Source: Pseudomonas sp. S37 (GTDB lineage: Bacteria; Pseudomonadota; Gammaproteobacteria; Pseudomonadales; Pseudomonadaceae). Taken from it: DNA of 44,983 bases. The DNA lies in NCBI RefSeq assembly GCF_016658545.1, contig NZ_JACVZC010000042.1, positions 1 through 44,983 of the forward strand, given 5' to 3'. This document shows positions 37,829 through 44,983 of the stretch, piece by piece. Every line of letters begins with the position of its first letter. The first letter of the stretch is position 1. The notes below the pieces were generated by a model, which was given only the letters and a program-made list of their open reading frames with translations, was not told where the DNA came from and did no database searches. Both the position numbers and the translations under genes were made by a program.

Positions 37829-38599
37829 ATGAACACTGAAGAACAAACCCTGATCGACGGCCTGTTCGGCCGCATCAAGCAAGCCGAAGACCCAAGCCAG
37901 CCGCGTGACCCGCAGGCCCAGGCCTGCATTGAGCAACACCTGCGCCAGCAGCCGGCTGCGCCTTACTACATGGCCCAGGCAATCCTGGTGCAGGAGGCCG
38001 CGATCAAGCGCCTCGACGAACAAAACAAACAGCTGGAAGCCGAGCTGCAGCAGGCCCGTGCCCAGGCTCAGGCCGCCCAGGCAGCACAAGCCGCCAACAA
38101 CGCGCCGAGCAATGGCGGGGGTGGTTTCCTGTCCAGCATCTTTGGTTCGGGTGGGCGCAATGCGGCCCCGGCGGTGCAGCCGCAGCGGCCTTCGGCTGCC
38201 CCTGTAGCGTCTGGTGGTGGCTGGCGTGAGCCGTCGGCACCGGGCTTCTCCCAACCGCAAGCGCAGCCGCAGGCAGGGTTTGGCGCCGCGCCAGCACGCG
38301 GTGGTGCCAGCAGTTTCCTCGGTGGGGCGATGCAGACTGCAGCGGGTGTGGCGGGTGGCGTGTTGCTGGCGCAGGGTATCAGCAGCCTGTTCAACCACAA
38401 CTCGCAGCCTGAAGAGGTGGTGGAGGTGATCAAGGAAGAGCCGACACCGGCCAGCGACAGCGGCGGCTGGAACGACCAAGGCGCGCAGCAGCAAGTGGCT
38501 GACAATGGTGGTTGGGGCGGTGACCAGGGTGGTTACGCCGACACTGATTATGGCAGCGACGATGGCGGGTTCTTCTCGGACGACGATTCGTACGTCTGA
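37829..38599 (+). CDS. DUF2076 family protein
   Basis: The 256-residue protein matches DUF2076. It opens MNTEEQTLIDGLFGRIKQAE and continues with AAPYYMAQAILVQEAAIKRL. A short coiled coil follows (about residues 60-95, Gln/Ala-rich). The rest is a low-complexity Gly/Pro/Gln/Ser linker, a single weakly hydrophobic helix near 165-190 (GGAMQTAAGVAGGVLLAQGI) and a strongly acidic Gly/Asp/Tyr tail ending SDDDSYV. There is no signal peptide. The role is unknown. Confidence 0.87.
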   Translation: MNTEEQTLIDGLFGRIKQAEDPSQPRDPQAQACIEQHLRQQPAAPYYMAQAILVQEAAIKRLDEQNKQLEAELQQARAQAQAAQAAQAANNAPSNGGGGFLSSIFGSGGRNAAPAVQPQRPSAAPVASGGGWREPSAPGFSQPQAQPQAGFGAAPARGGASSFLGGAMQTAAGVAGGVLLAQGISSLFNHNSQPEEVVEVIKEEPTPASDSGGWNDQGAQQQVADNGGWGGDQGGYADTDYGSDDGGFFSDDDSYV

Positions 38600-38625
38600 C
38601 AGGTCTGGCATACTGCTGGCATTTC

Positions 38626-38731
38626 TGGGGGCGCTGTGCGCCCCTTTCGCGACGCAAGGCCGCTCCTACATGGGTACGCAATCCCCTGTAGGAGCGGCCT
38701 TGCGTCGCGAAAGGGCTGCAAAGCAGCCCCC
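38626..38731. repeat. REPIN, GGCCGCTCCTACA class
   Basis: Inverted units GGGGGCGCTGTGCGCCCC plus TTTCGCGACGCAAGGCCGC, and their mirror, flank a 17-base spacer. It lies between DUF2076 and the NYN nuclease gene and ends about 30 bases before the latter. Confidence 0.92.
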
Positions 38732-38762
38732 AGCACTCCCAGCCCAGACACGAGGTTCCCAG

Positions 38763-39242
38763 GTGAAAAAGATCGCGCTGTTCGCCGATGTGCAGAACCT
38801 CTACTACACCGTGCGCCAAGCCCACGGCTGCCATTTCAACTACACCGCCCTGTGGTCCGACGTCAGCCGTGAAGGCCAGATCGTCGAGGCCGTTGCCTAC
38901 GCCATTGACCGGGGCGACAGCAAGCAACAGCAGTTTCAGCAGATCTTGCGCAACCTCGGTTTCGACGTGCGCCTCAAACCGTTCATCCAGCGCAGCGACG
39001 GCTCGGCCAAAGGTGACTGGGATGTAGGCATTACCCTGGATGTGATCGACGCAGCCAGCCGGGTCGACCAGGTGGTGCTGGCTTCCGGTGATGGCGATTT
39101 CGACCTGCTGCTGGAGCGGGTGATCCAGCGCCATGGCACTGAAGCCGTGGTGTATGGTGTGCCCGGGCTGACGGCCCTGTCGCTGATCCGCGCCGCCACC
39201 CGCTATGTGCCCATCGAGGGTAAGCTGTTGCTCAAGCACTGA
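38763..39242 (+). CDS. NYN-domain (LabA/DUF88-like) putative ribonuclease
   Basis: NYN domains have a PIN-like nuclease fold. The start is GTG 38763 with a GAGG site; longer frames would run through the REPIN. The 159-residue protein shows the acidic residues expected of the metal site: Asp9 (LFADVQNLYY), Asp85 and Asp87 (KGDWDVGITLD) and Asp110/Asp112 (ASGDGDFDLL). No extra domain is fused. An exonuclease gene begins 8 bases after its stop, which suggests joint action on nucleic acid. Confidence 0.88.
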   Translation: MKKIALFADVQNLYYTVRQAHGCHFNYTALWSDVSREGQIVEAVAYAIDRGDSKQQQFQQILRNLGFDVRLKPFIQRSDGSAKGDWDVGITLDVIDAASRVDQVVLASGDGDFDLLLERVIQRHGTEAVVYGVPGLTALSLIRAATRYVPIEGKLLLKH

Positions 39243-39250
39243 GGTTTTTC

Positions 39251-39856
39251 GTGGAACGTATCGCTGTCATCGACTTTGAAACCACCGGCATTTCCCCTGG
39301 TACCGGCTGCCGGGCCACCGAGGTAGCGGTGGTGATGCTGGAAGGCGGGCGCATCGTCGAGCGCTACCAGAGCCTGATGAACGCTGGTGTACCGGTGCCG
39401 GCGTTCGTTGCCGGCCTGACCGGCATTACCACCGCCATGCTGCGCAGCGCGCCGCCGGTGGACAAGGTGATGAACGAAGTGGCCGAGTTTGTCGGCAGCA
39501 CCCCGCTGCTGGCACACAATGCCGCTTTCGACCAGAAGTTCTGGGACTACGAACTGAGCCGCATTGGCCGTAGCCGCAGCCAGTCGTTTGCCTGTTCGCT
39601 GCTGTTGTCGCGGCGCTTGCTGCCGGGGGCGCCGAACCACAAGTTGGGCACCCTGACCCGCTGGGCGGGGCTACCGGATACCGGTACGGCGCACCGGGCC
39701 ATGGCGGATGCCGAAATGGCGGCAAACCTGTTGCAACACCTGGCTGGCGTGTTGCGCCAGGACCATGGGGTGCAACAGCTTTCGCATGCGCTGTTGTGCC
39801 GGTTGCAGAAAACCCCGGCGGCGAAGGTTCGCGAGGCATTGGCGAGGTTTTGTTGA
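39251..39856 (+). CDS. DEDDh 3'-5' exonuclease (DnaQ-like)
   Basis: The 201-residue protein starts with GTG and has all five catalytic residues of the DEDDh class: Asp8 and Glu10 (VIDFETTG), Asp94 (NAAFDQKFW), His148 and Asp153 (AHRAMADAEM). Such enzymes degrade single-stranded DNA or RNA from the 3' end. It is shorter than the polymerase III epsilon subunit and lacks its C-terminal polymerase-binding tail, so it is a stand-alone nuclease. It is in one unit with the NYN gene. Confidence 0.92.
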   Translation: MERIAVIDFETTGISPGTGCRATEVAVVMLEGGRIVERYQSLMNAGVPVPAFVAGLTGITTAMLRSAPPVDKVMNEVAEFVGSTPLLAHNAAFDQKFWDYELSRIGRSRSQSFACSLLLSRRLLPGAPNHKLGTLTRWAGLPDTGTAHRAMADAEMAANLLQHLAGVLRQDHGVQQLSHALLCRLQKTPAAKVREALARFC

Positions 39857-39890
39857 GGGCTGACAAGCATTCGGTTTGAGGGTTGTGGCA

Positions 39891-39980
39891 CCTGTGCCGG
39901 CCTCTTCGCGGGTAAACCCGCTCCTACAATGTTGCGCGGTCTTTGTAGGAGCGGGTTTACCCGCGAAGAGGCCATCACAT
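39891..39980. repeat. REPIN, GCGGGTTTACCCGC class
   Basis: Inverted units with GGCCTCTTCGCGGGTAAACC and the mirror GGTTTACCCGCGAAGAGGCC, with spacer containing AATGTTGCGCGGTC. It ends the NYN-exonuclease unit. Confidence 0.93.
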
Positions 39981-40104
39981 GCAACACAACCCAAAGCCGA
40001 ACGCACCAAAAGTGTGCCGCTCATTTCGCACGATTTTGTAACTTATGTTTACCCAGGCAGGCCCTTAAACTGAATCACCCGTAAACGGATTTCGAGTTTT
40101 CCCC

Positions 40105-41025
40105 ATGCCTGCCTCCCGTCGCTTTCCCTTGTTGCTGATCGGCGCCTTTCTGGCCCTTTACCTGGTCTGGGGCTCCACCTATCTGTTCATCCGTATTGGT
40201 GTCGAAAGCTGGCCGCCGATGCTCATGGCCGGGGTGCGTTTCCTGATTGCCGGTGGCCTGCTGTACGGCTTTCTGCGCTGGCGTGGTGCGCCGGCGCCGA
40301 CCTGGCCGCAATGGCGGGCGGCAGGGGCGATTGGCTTCTTGCTGCTCAGCTGCGGCAACGGTGGCGTGACCGTTGCCGAGCATGCCGGCGTGGCGTCGGG
40401 CGTGGCGGCATTGGCGGTAGCCACGGTGCCGCTGTTCACCTTGCTGTTCGGCCTGTTGTTCGGGCACCGCAACTCGAAGTTGGAGTGGGCAGGCATTGCC
40501 CTCGGGCTGGTGGGTATCGGCCTGCTGAACCTGGGCTCCAACCTGCAGGCCAGCCCGGTTGGTGCAGCGCTGATCATATTTGCGGCGGCGTCGTGGGCGT
40601 TCGGCTCCGTGTGGAGCAAGAGCTTGCCGCTGCCGCAGGGGCCGATGGCCAGCGCGGCCGAAATGCTGGTCGGTGGCGCGGTACTATTGCTGGGCAGTGT
40701 GCTGTCGGGCGAACGCATGACGCAAATGCCGACCGCTGCCGGGTGGGGCGCGTTGGCCTACCTGGTGTTCTTCGGCTCGATCCTGGCCTTCAGTGCCTAC
40801 ATGTACCTGCTTAAGCACGTGCGCCCGGCTGCTGCCACCAGCTATGCCTACGTCAACCCGGCGGTGGCGGTGCTGCTGGGTATCGTATTTGCCGGTGAAC
40901 AGATCGGTGCCGAAGAGTGCGTGGCGATGGCGGTGATCATTGGCGCCGTGGTGCTGATCGGCCTGCCGCAGTGGCGCAAGGCACCCCAGCCCACGCAGCC
41001 GTTGAAAGGCGAAATCTGCAAGTAG
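40105..41025 (+). CDS. EamA-family (DMT) transporter, YedA-like
   Basis: The 306-residue protein has ten predicted membrane segments in two EamA repeats (about residues 10-140 and 150-290), typical of drug/metabolite transporters of the RhtA/YedA type that export amino acids or other metabolites. It opens with LVWGSTYLFIRIGVESWPP, the usual first-helix signature. The substrate cannot be named. The rhlE gene follows 55 bases later. Confidence 0.92.
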   Translation: MPASRRFPLLLIGAFLALYLVWGSTYLFIRIGVESWPPMLMAGVRFLIAGGLLYGFLRWRGAPAPTWPQWRAAGAIGFLLLSCGNGGVTVAEHAGVASGVAALAVATVPLFTLLFGLLFGHRNSKLEWAGIALGLVGIGLLNLGSNLQASPVGAALIIFAAASWAFGSVWSKSLPLPQGPMASAAEMLVGGAVLLLGSVLSGERMTQMPTAAGWGALAYLVFFGSILAFSAYMYLLKHVRPAAATSYAYVNPAVAVLLGIVFAGEQIGAEECVAMAVIIGAVVLIGLPQWRKAPQPTQPLKGEICK

Positions 41026-41080
41026 GCAGGGGCGATGCGGTAAACTTGCCGCCTTCGCTGAACCCCCTGACGGTATTGCC

Positions 41081-42412
41081 ATGAATTTCGCCAAACTCGG
41101 CCTGATCGAACCGCTGCTGCGCACCCTGCAGCAGCTGGACTACACCACCCCGACCCCGGTGCAGGCCAAGGCCATCCCCGCCGTGCTGGCCGGCCGCGAC
41201 CTGATGGCCGCTGCCCAGACCGGCACTGGCAAGACCGCAGGCTTTGCCCTGCCCGTGCTGCAGCGCCTCGCGCTGGAAGGCGAAAAGGTGGCCAGCAACT
41301 CGATCCGTGCGCTGGTGCTGGTGCCCACCCGCGAGCTGGCCGAGCAGGTGCACAACAACGTGCGCGAGTATGCAGAGAACCTGCCGCTGAGCACCTATGC
41401 GGTGTACGGTGGGGTCAGCATCAACCCGCAGATGATGCGCCTGCGCCGTGGCGTCGACCTGCTGGTGGCAACCCCCGGCCGCCTGCTCGACCTGTTCCGG
41501 CAGAACGCGGTGAAGTTCAACCAGGTGCAGACCCTGGTGCTGGACGAAGCTGACCGCATGCTCGACCTGGGTTTTGCCGAAGAGCTGCAGTCGGTGTACG
41601 CCGCGCTGCCACGCAAGCGCCAGACCCTGCTGTTTTCCGCAACCTTCTCCGAGCAGATCCGCCTGTTGGCAGGGTTGGCACTGAACGACCCGCTGAGCAT
41701 CGAAGTCAGCCCGCGCAATGCCACGGCCAGCAGCGTCAAGCAGTGGCTGGTGCCTGTGGATAAAAAACGCAAGGAAGACCTGTTCTGCCACCTGATGCGC
41801 AAGCAGCGCTGGAAGCAGGTACTGGTGTTCGCCAAGACCCGTAATGGTGTCGACCAGCTGGTAGAGCGCTTGCTGGCCGAAGGCGTGAATGCCGACGGCA
41901 TCCACGGTGACCGCCCGCAGGCCACCCGCCAGCGCGCGCTGGACAGCTTCAAGGCCCGTGAGATCCAGGTGCTGGTAGCTACCGATGTGGCGGCCCGTGG
42001 CCTGGACATCGATGACCTGCCCTTGGTGGTCAACCTCGACCTGCCAATCGTTGCCGAGGATTATGTGCACCGTATCGGTCGTACCGGGCGAGCGGGTAAC
42101 AAGGGCGAGGCAATTTCGCTGGTGTGCGCGGATGAAGTGCAGTTGCTGTCGGCGATTGAAGTGCTGACCCGGCAGACCTTGCCGCGCCATGAAGAGCCGG
42201 ACTTCATCCCTGACCACCGGGTGCCGATGACCGATGCCAGTGGCCAGGTGGTCAAGAAGCCGAAGAAGCCCAAGAAGCCGAAAGAGAACAGCGCCAAGCG
42301 TGGTTTGGGGCGCTGGATGGATAGCACTGAGGCGGGTAATGCGGAGCCTGCGGTGAAGGCGGTGCGCAAGGTGCCTAGCTTCAATGGTGGGCCGCGCAAG
42401 CGTAAGCCGTAG
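41081..42412 (+). CDS. rhlE: DEAD-box ATP-dependent RNA helicase RhlE
   Basis: This 443-residue helicase acts in RNA remodelling, including ribosome assembly and mRNA turnover. The Q motif (PTPVQAKAIP), motif I (AQTGTGKT, Lys51), motif II (VLDEADRMLDLGF), motif III (SAT) and motif VI (HRIGRTGRAG) are intact. The C-terminal tail beyond residue 380 is basic and Lys/Pro-rich (repeated KKPK), the type of extension that binds RNA. Pseudomonads often carry two RhlE paralogues; which one this is cannot be told from the window. Confidence 0.94.
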   Translation: MNFAKLGLIEPLLRTLQQLDYTTPTPVQAKAIPAVLAGRDLMAAAQTGTGKTAGFALPVLQRLALEGEKVASNSIRALVLVPTRELAEQVHNNVREYAENLPLSTYAVYGGVSINPQMMRLRRGVDLLVATPGRLLDLFRQNAVKFNQVQTLVLDEADRMLDLGFAEELQSVYAALPRKRQTLLFSATFSEQIRLLAGLALNDPLSIEVSPRNATASSVKQWLVPVDKKRKEDLFCHLMRKQRWKQVLVFAKTRNGVDQLVERLLAEGVNADGIHGDRPQATRQRALDSFKAREIQVLVATDVAARGLDIDDLPLVVNLDLPIVAEDYVHRIGRTGRAGNKGEAISLVCADEVQLLSAIEVLTRQTLPRHEEPDFIPDHRVPMTDASGQVVKKPKKPKKPKENSAKRGLGRWMDSTEAGNAEPAVKAVRKVPSFNGGPRKRKP

Positions 42413-42430
42413 ACTCGCGGCCTACGCGGG

Positions 42431-42520
42431 CCCTGTGGGAGCGGGTTTACCCGCGAAGAAGGCGACGCGGTGCATGGCACGGGCTTCGCCCGTGTTCGCG
42501 GGTAAACCCGCTCCTACAGG
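42431..42520. repeat. REPIN with long spacer, same subtype as 6299
   Basis: CTGTGGGAGCGGGTTTACCC and the mirror GGGTAAACCCGCTCCTACAG flank GGCGACGCGGTGCATGGCAC then GGGCTTCGCCCGTG. The spacer matches that of the REPIN at 6299 apart from a few changes. Confidence 0.92.
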
Positions 42521-42528
42521 GAGCGGTG

Positions 42529-43770
42529 TCAGCCCTGGGATTTGAGCCATTCTGCAGCCGCCCGCCCGGCGCGCAGCCCGCTGGCAAAGCACGCCGTCAG
42601 CAGGTAACCCCCGGTCGGCGCCTCCCAGTCCAGCATCTCGCCGGCACAGAACACCCCCGGCATACCCTTGACCATCAGCCCCGCATCCAGGCCTTCGAAG
42701 CGCACCCCGCCGGCACTGCTGATCGCTTCATCCAGTGGCCGCGTGCGCAGCAGTGTGATCGGCAGCGCCTTGATCGCCCGCGCCAGCGCATCAGGGTCGG
42801 CAAAGGTCGCCTGATCGGTCAGCTCGCGCAGCAGCGCGGCCTTGACCCCATCAATCCCCAACTGGCTGTGCAGGTGCTTGGCCATGGAGCGCGAACCACG
42901 CGGCCTGGCCAGGGCTTTGGCAATCTTGTCCACAGGCTTGTCCGGCAGCAGGTCGAGCAACAGCACACCACGGCCTTCGCGGTTGATGGCTTCACGCACG
43001 GGCGCCGACAAGGCATACACCAGGCTGCCCTCCACACCTTGCGCCGTGAGGATGAACTCGCCCTTGCGCGGCGCGCTGCCGGGCACGGAGAGGGCAATGT
43101 TCTTCAGCGGTGCCCCGGCGAATTTGTCCTTGAGCAGCGCGCTCCAGCCTGCCACTTCGAAACCACAGTTGCTTGGCTGCAGCGGTGAGATATCCACAGC
43201 CCGTTCGGCCAGCAGCGCTTGCCAGCTGCCGTCGGAACCCAGGCGCGCCCAGCTGCCGCCACCCAGTGCCAGCACCACCACGGCTGCGTTAACCGCGCGT
43301 TCGCCCTGTGGATAAGCGATCCGCAAGGCGCCATCGGCGTTCCAGCCCAACCAGCGATGACGGGTGTGGATAACTACGCCACTGTCACGCAGGCGCTTGA
43401 GCCAGGCGCGCAGCAGTGGCGCGGATTTCATGTCGGTGGGAAACACCCGGCCCGAGGTGCCGACGAAGGTTTCGATGCCCAACCCGTGAATCCATTGGCG
43501 CAAGGCGTCGGCGTCGAAGTCGCGCAGCAGGGCGTCGATTTCCTTCTGGCGCTCGGCATAGCGGGTGGTGAACGCCGGGTAGGGTTCGGAATGGGTGATG
43601 TTCATGCCGCCGACACCCGCCAGCAGGAACTTGCGCCCCACCGATGGCATGGCATCGAACACCTCCACCGCCAGGCCCGCCTGGGCCAGGGCTTCGGCGG
43701 CCATCAGGCCGGCGGGGCCGCCACCGATTACGACGGCGAGGGGAGGTGCGGTAGGGTTCAGATCGGGCAT
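42529..43770 (-). CDS. HI0933-type FAD-dependent flavoprotein
   Basis: The 413-residue protein starts with an FAD-binding Rossmann motif (VIGGGPAGLMAAEALAQAGL, residues 14-33) and continues with KFLLAGVGGMNITHS, a family hallmark. GVFCAGEMLDWEAPTGGYLL near the C-terminus closes the FAD site. It belongs to the HI0933/BaiN-like oxidoreductases (TIGR03862 subgroup by length). The substrate is unknown. It converges with rhlE across a REPIN and lies downstream of the deacetylase-like gene. Confidence 0.92.
   Translation of the reverse strand: MPDLNPTAPPLAVVIGGGPAGLMAAEALAQAGLAVEVFDAMPSVGRKFLLAGVGGMNITHSEPYPAFTTRYAERQKEIDALLRDFDADALRQWIHGLGIETFVGTSGRVFPTDMKSAPLLRAWLKRLRDSGVVIHTRHRWLGWNADGALRIAYPQGERAVNAAVVVLALGGGSWARLGSDGSWQALLAERAVDISPLQPSNCGFEVAGWSALLKDKFAGAPLKNIALSVPGSAPRKGEFILTAQGVEGSLVYALSAPVREAINREGRGVLLLDLLPDKPVDKIAKALARPRGSRSMAKHLHSQLGIDGVKAALLRELTDQATFADPDALARAIKALPITLLRTRPLDEAISSAGGVRFEGLDAGLMVKGMPGVFCAGEMLDWEAPTGGYLLTACFASGLRAGRAAAEWLKSQG
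43307..43315 (-). promoter_or_regulatory. DnaA-box match (TTATCCACA)
   Basis: An exact match to the strong DnaA box on the minus strand, inside the flavoprotein gene. Further exact matches are at 43365 and 43897. Confidence 0.35.
43365..43373 (-). promoter_or_regulatory. DnaA-box match (TTATCCACA)
   Basis: Second exact match on the minus strand, 58 bases from the first and in the same orientation, inside the flavoprotein gene. Confidence 0.35.
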
Positions 43771-43896
43771 GGTCGGCAGCGGGCTGTGGAAAAGATGCGC
43801 ATTCTAGCGCAGCGCTGCCCATGGAAGCACTGATCAAAAATCGATCAATGCTCTGCAGGCCTTGTCGGCTAAGGGCTACAGCGTCTTTCCCGCAGG

Positions 43897-43905
43897 TTAT
43901 CCACA
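43897..43905 (+). promoter_or_regulatory. DnaA-box match (TTATCCACA), intergenic
   Basis: Exact match in the 148-base gap between the deacetylase-like and flavoprotein genes, on the plus strand. It is outside coding sequence, so codon use does not explain it. Confidence 0.4.
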
Positions 43906-43918
43906 AGCGGTTCCACAG

Positions 43919-44833
43919 TCATTGTGAACAACCGATGACACGTGCCGCGCTGTGGTGAAGGATGCCGTGGCGTTTGGCCAAGGCTACACGGTCCTTGCTG
44001 TAGCCGCCGCCGATCACGCCCATCACCGGGATATCGCGGCCCAGGCAGTGGCGCAGCACGGCCTCGTCACGGGCGGCCACGCCGGCGTCGCTCAATTGCA
44101 AGTAGCCCAGGGCATCATCCTTGTGCACATCGACACCGGCGTCATACAGCACGAGGTCGGGCTGGTACAGCGGCAGCAGGTAGTTGAGGGTGTCATCCAC
44201 CACCTTCAGGTAGGCGTGGTCGCCCATGCCACGGGGCAGCGGGATGTCCCAGTCGCTGTGGGCCTTGCGCGCGGGGAAGTTTTGCTCGCAGTGCAGTGAA
44301 ACGGTGATGGCCTCCGGCGTGTCGTGAAGGATGCGAGCGGTGCCGTCGCCCTGGTGCACGTCGCAGTCGAAGATCAGCACCCGGTGTACCCGCCCGGCCT
44401 CCAGCAGGTAGTGGCTGATCACGGCCAGGTCGTTGAAGATGCAGAAGCCGGCGGGGTGGTCGTAATGGGCGTGGTGGGTGCCGCCGGCCAGGTGGCAGGC
44501 GATGCCATGCTGCAGGGCCATTTCGGCGGTGAGCAGCGAGCCACCGACTGCACGCACGGTGCGCCGGGCCAGCGCTTCGCTCCAGGGCAGGCCAAGGCGG
44601 CGCTGGTCCTCGCGTGACAGCGCGCCGTTCATGTAGCGCTCGATATAGCCACGGTCGTGGGCCAGGGCGAGGATGTCGTTGGGGCAGATTTCCGGGCGCA
44701 GCAGGGCCTGGTCGGTGGTCAGGCCGCTATCGATCAGGTGGTCGTGCAGCAGGCGGAACTTGTCCATCGGGAAGCGGTGTTCGGCGGGGAACTCCGGGCT
44801 GTAGTCTTCGTGGTAGATCAGCGGCAACGGCAT
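43919..44833 (-). CDS. histone-deacetylase-family zinc hydrolase
   Basis: Bacterial members of this family remove acyl groups from lysines, polyamines or small molecules such as acetoin-related compounds. The 304-residue protein has the paired active-site histidines (His120-His121 in GGTHHAHYDHPAGFC), zinc ligands Asp158 and His160 in FDCDVHQGDGT, and the third Asp in LYDAGVDVHKDD. It is the single-domain form. The natural substrate is not known. It is followed downstream by the flavoprotein gene on the same strand after a 148-base gap. Confidence 0.92.
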   Translation of the reverse strand: MPLPLIYHEDYSPEFPAEHRFPMDKFRLLHDHLIDSGLTTDQALLRPEICPNDILALAHDRGYIERYMNGALSREDQRRLGLPWSEALARRTVRAVGGSLLTAEMALQHGIACHLAGGTHHAHYDHPAGFCIFNDLAVISHYLLEAGRVHRVLIFDCDVHQGDGTARILHDTPEAITVSLHCEQNFPARKAHSDWDIPLPRGMGDHAYLKVVDDTLNYLLPLYQPDLVLYDAGVDVHKDDALGYLQLSDAGVAARDEAVLRHCLGRDIPVMGVIGGGYSKDRVALAKRHGILHHSAARVIGCSQ

Positions 44834-44930
44834 GGGTGGGAGTCGCAGTCAGGGCCAGTGGTGATCTTGCCATGGTGGGGGGCTGCATTGGCAGCAACTG
44901 TCTTGCAAAAGTCTTCTGGCCAACACTGGC

Positions 44931-44983
44931 ACTTGTAGGAGCGGCCTTGCGTCGCGATGGGCTGCGCAGCAGCCCCAGGATTT
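44931..44983. repeat. REP element, GGCCGCTCCTACA class, cut by window edge
   Basis: CTTGTAGGAGCGGCCTTGCG followed by TCGCGATGGGCTGCGCAGCAGCCC. It is one arm of a likely REPIN whose partner lies past the right edge. Confidence 0.82.

Overview
The window is chromosomal DNA from a fluorescent pseudomonad, most likely the Pseudomonas putida group. This rests on high G+C coding sequence, protein sequences typical of Pseudomonas, conserved blocks such as dacA-DUF493-lipB-lipA, leuS-lptE-holA, phoH-ybeY-corC-lnt and thiD-thiE-hemL, and about fifteen dispersed REP/REPIN palindromes of the kind that crowd P. putida intergenic regions. No tRNA, rRNA, CRISPR array, prophage or insertion sequence was seen. 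Species assignment is inference from gene content, not from a search.

Layout. Positions 1-4.5 kb hold cell-wall and lipoate genes on the plus strand (dacA, a DUF493 gene, lipB, lipA, an LD-carboxypeptidase). From 4.6 to 10.7 kb the minus strand carries an MltB-type lytic transglycosylase, arfA (with a terminator hairpin inside its reading frame), holA, lptE and leuS. From 11 to 12.2 kb there are a small hypothetical gene and a YdcF/ElyC-like gene. From 12.3 to 16.2 kb the minus-strand operon phoH-ybeY-corC-lnt covers RNA processing, a CBS-domain protein and lipoprotein maturation. A DUF1820 gene and a Sel1-repeat gene then converge, followed by thiD-thiE-hemL (thiamine and haem precursors). 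A LadS-like 7TM histidine kinase without a receiver domain follows at 20.5-22.5 kb.

The accessory hotspot is 22.5-25.8 kb. A DUF3077 gene with a structured leader is followed by an A+T-richer minus-strand island: an orphan PAAR-domain protein with a LysM-like segment and a glycine-zipper C-terminus, then two small membrane-protein genes coupled to it by overlapping start and stop codons. The best reading is a type VI secretion pore-forming effector with membrane immunity proteins, bracketed by degenerate REP elements.

From 25.9 kb the gene content is metabolic and housekeeping again: a YcaC-like hydrolase, an AidB-like acyl-CoA dehydrogenase whose stop codon lies inside a REP element, amn, rluE, a DUF2788 gene, an Lrp-family regulator with an orphan plus-strand terminator in its divergent intergenic region (candidate small RNA), a DUF6515-like secreted protein, a CDF transporter, a small lipoprotein, hrpB, a YciC-like protein, a DUF2076 protein, a NYN nuclease plus DEDDh exonuclease pair, an EamA transporter, rhlE, a flavoprotein and a class II histone-deacetylase-like hydrolase. 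Matches to DnaA boxes cluster around the flavoprotein gene.
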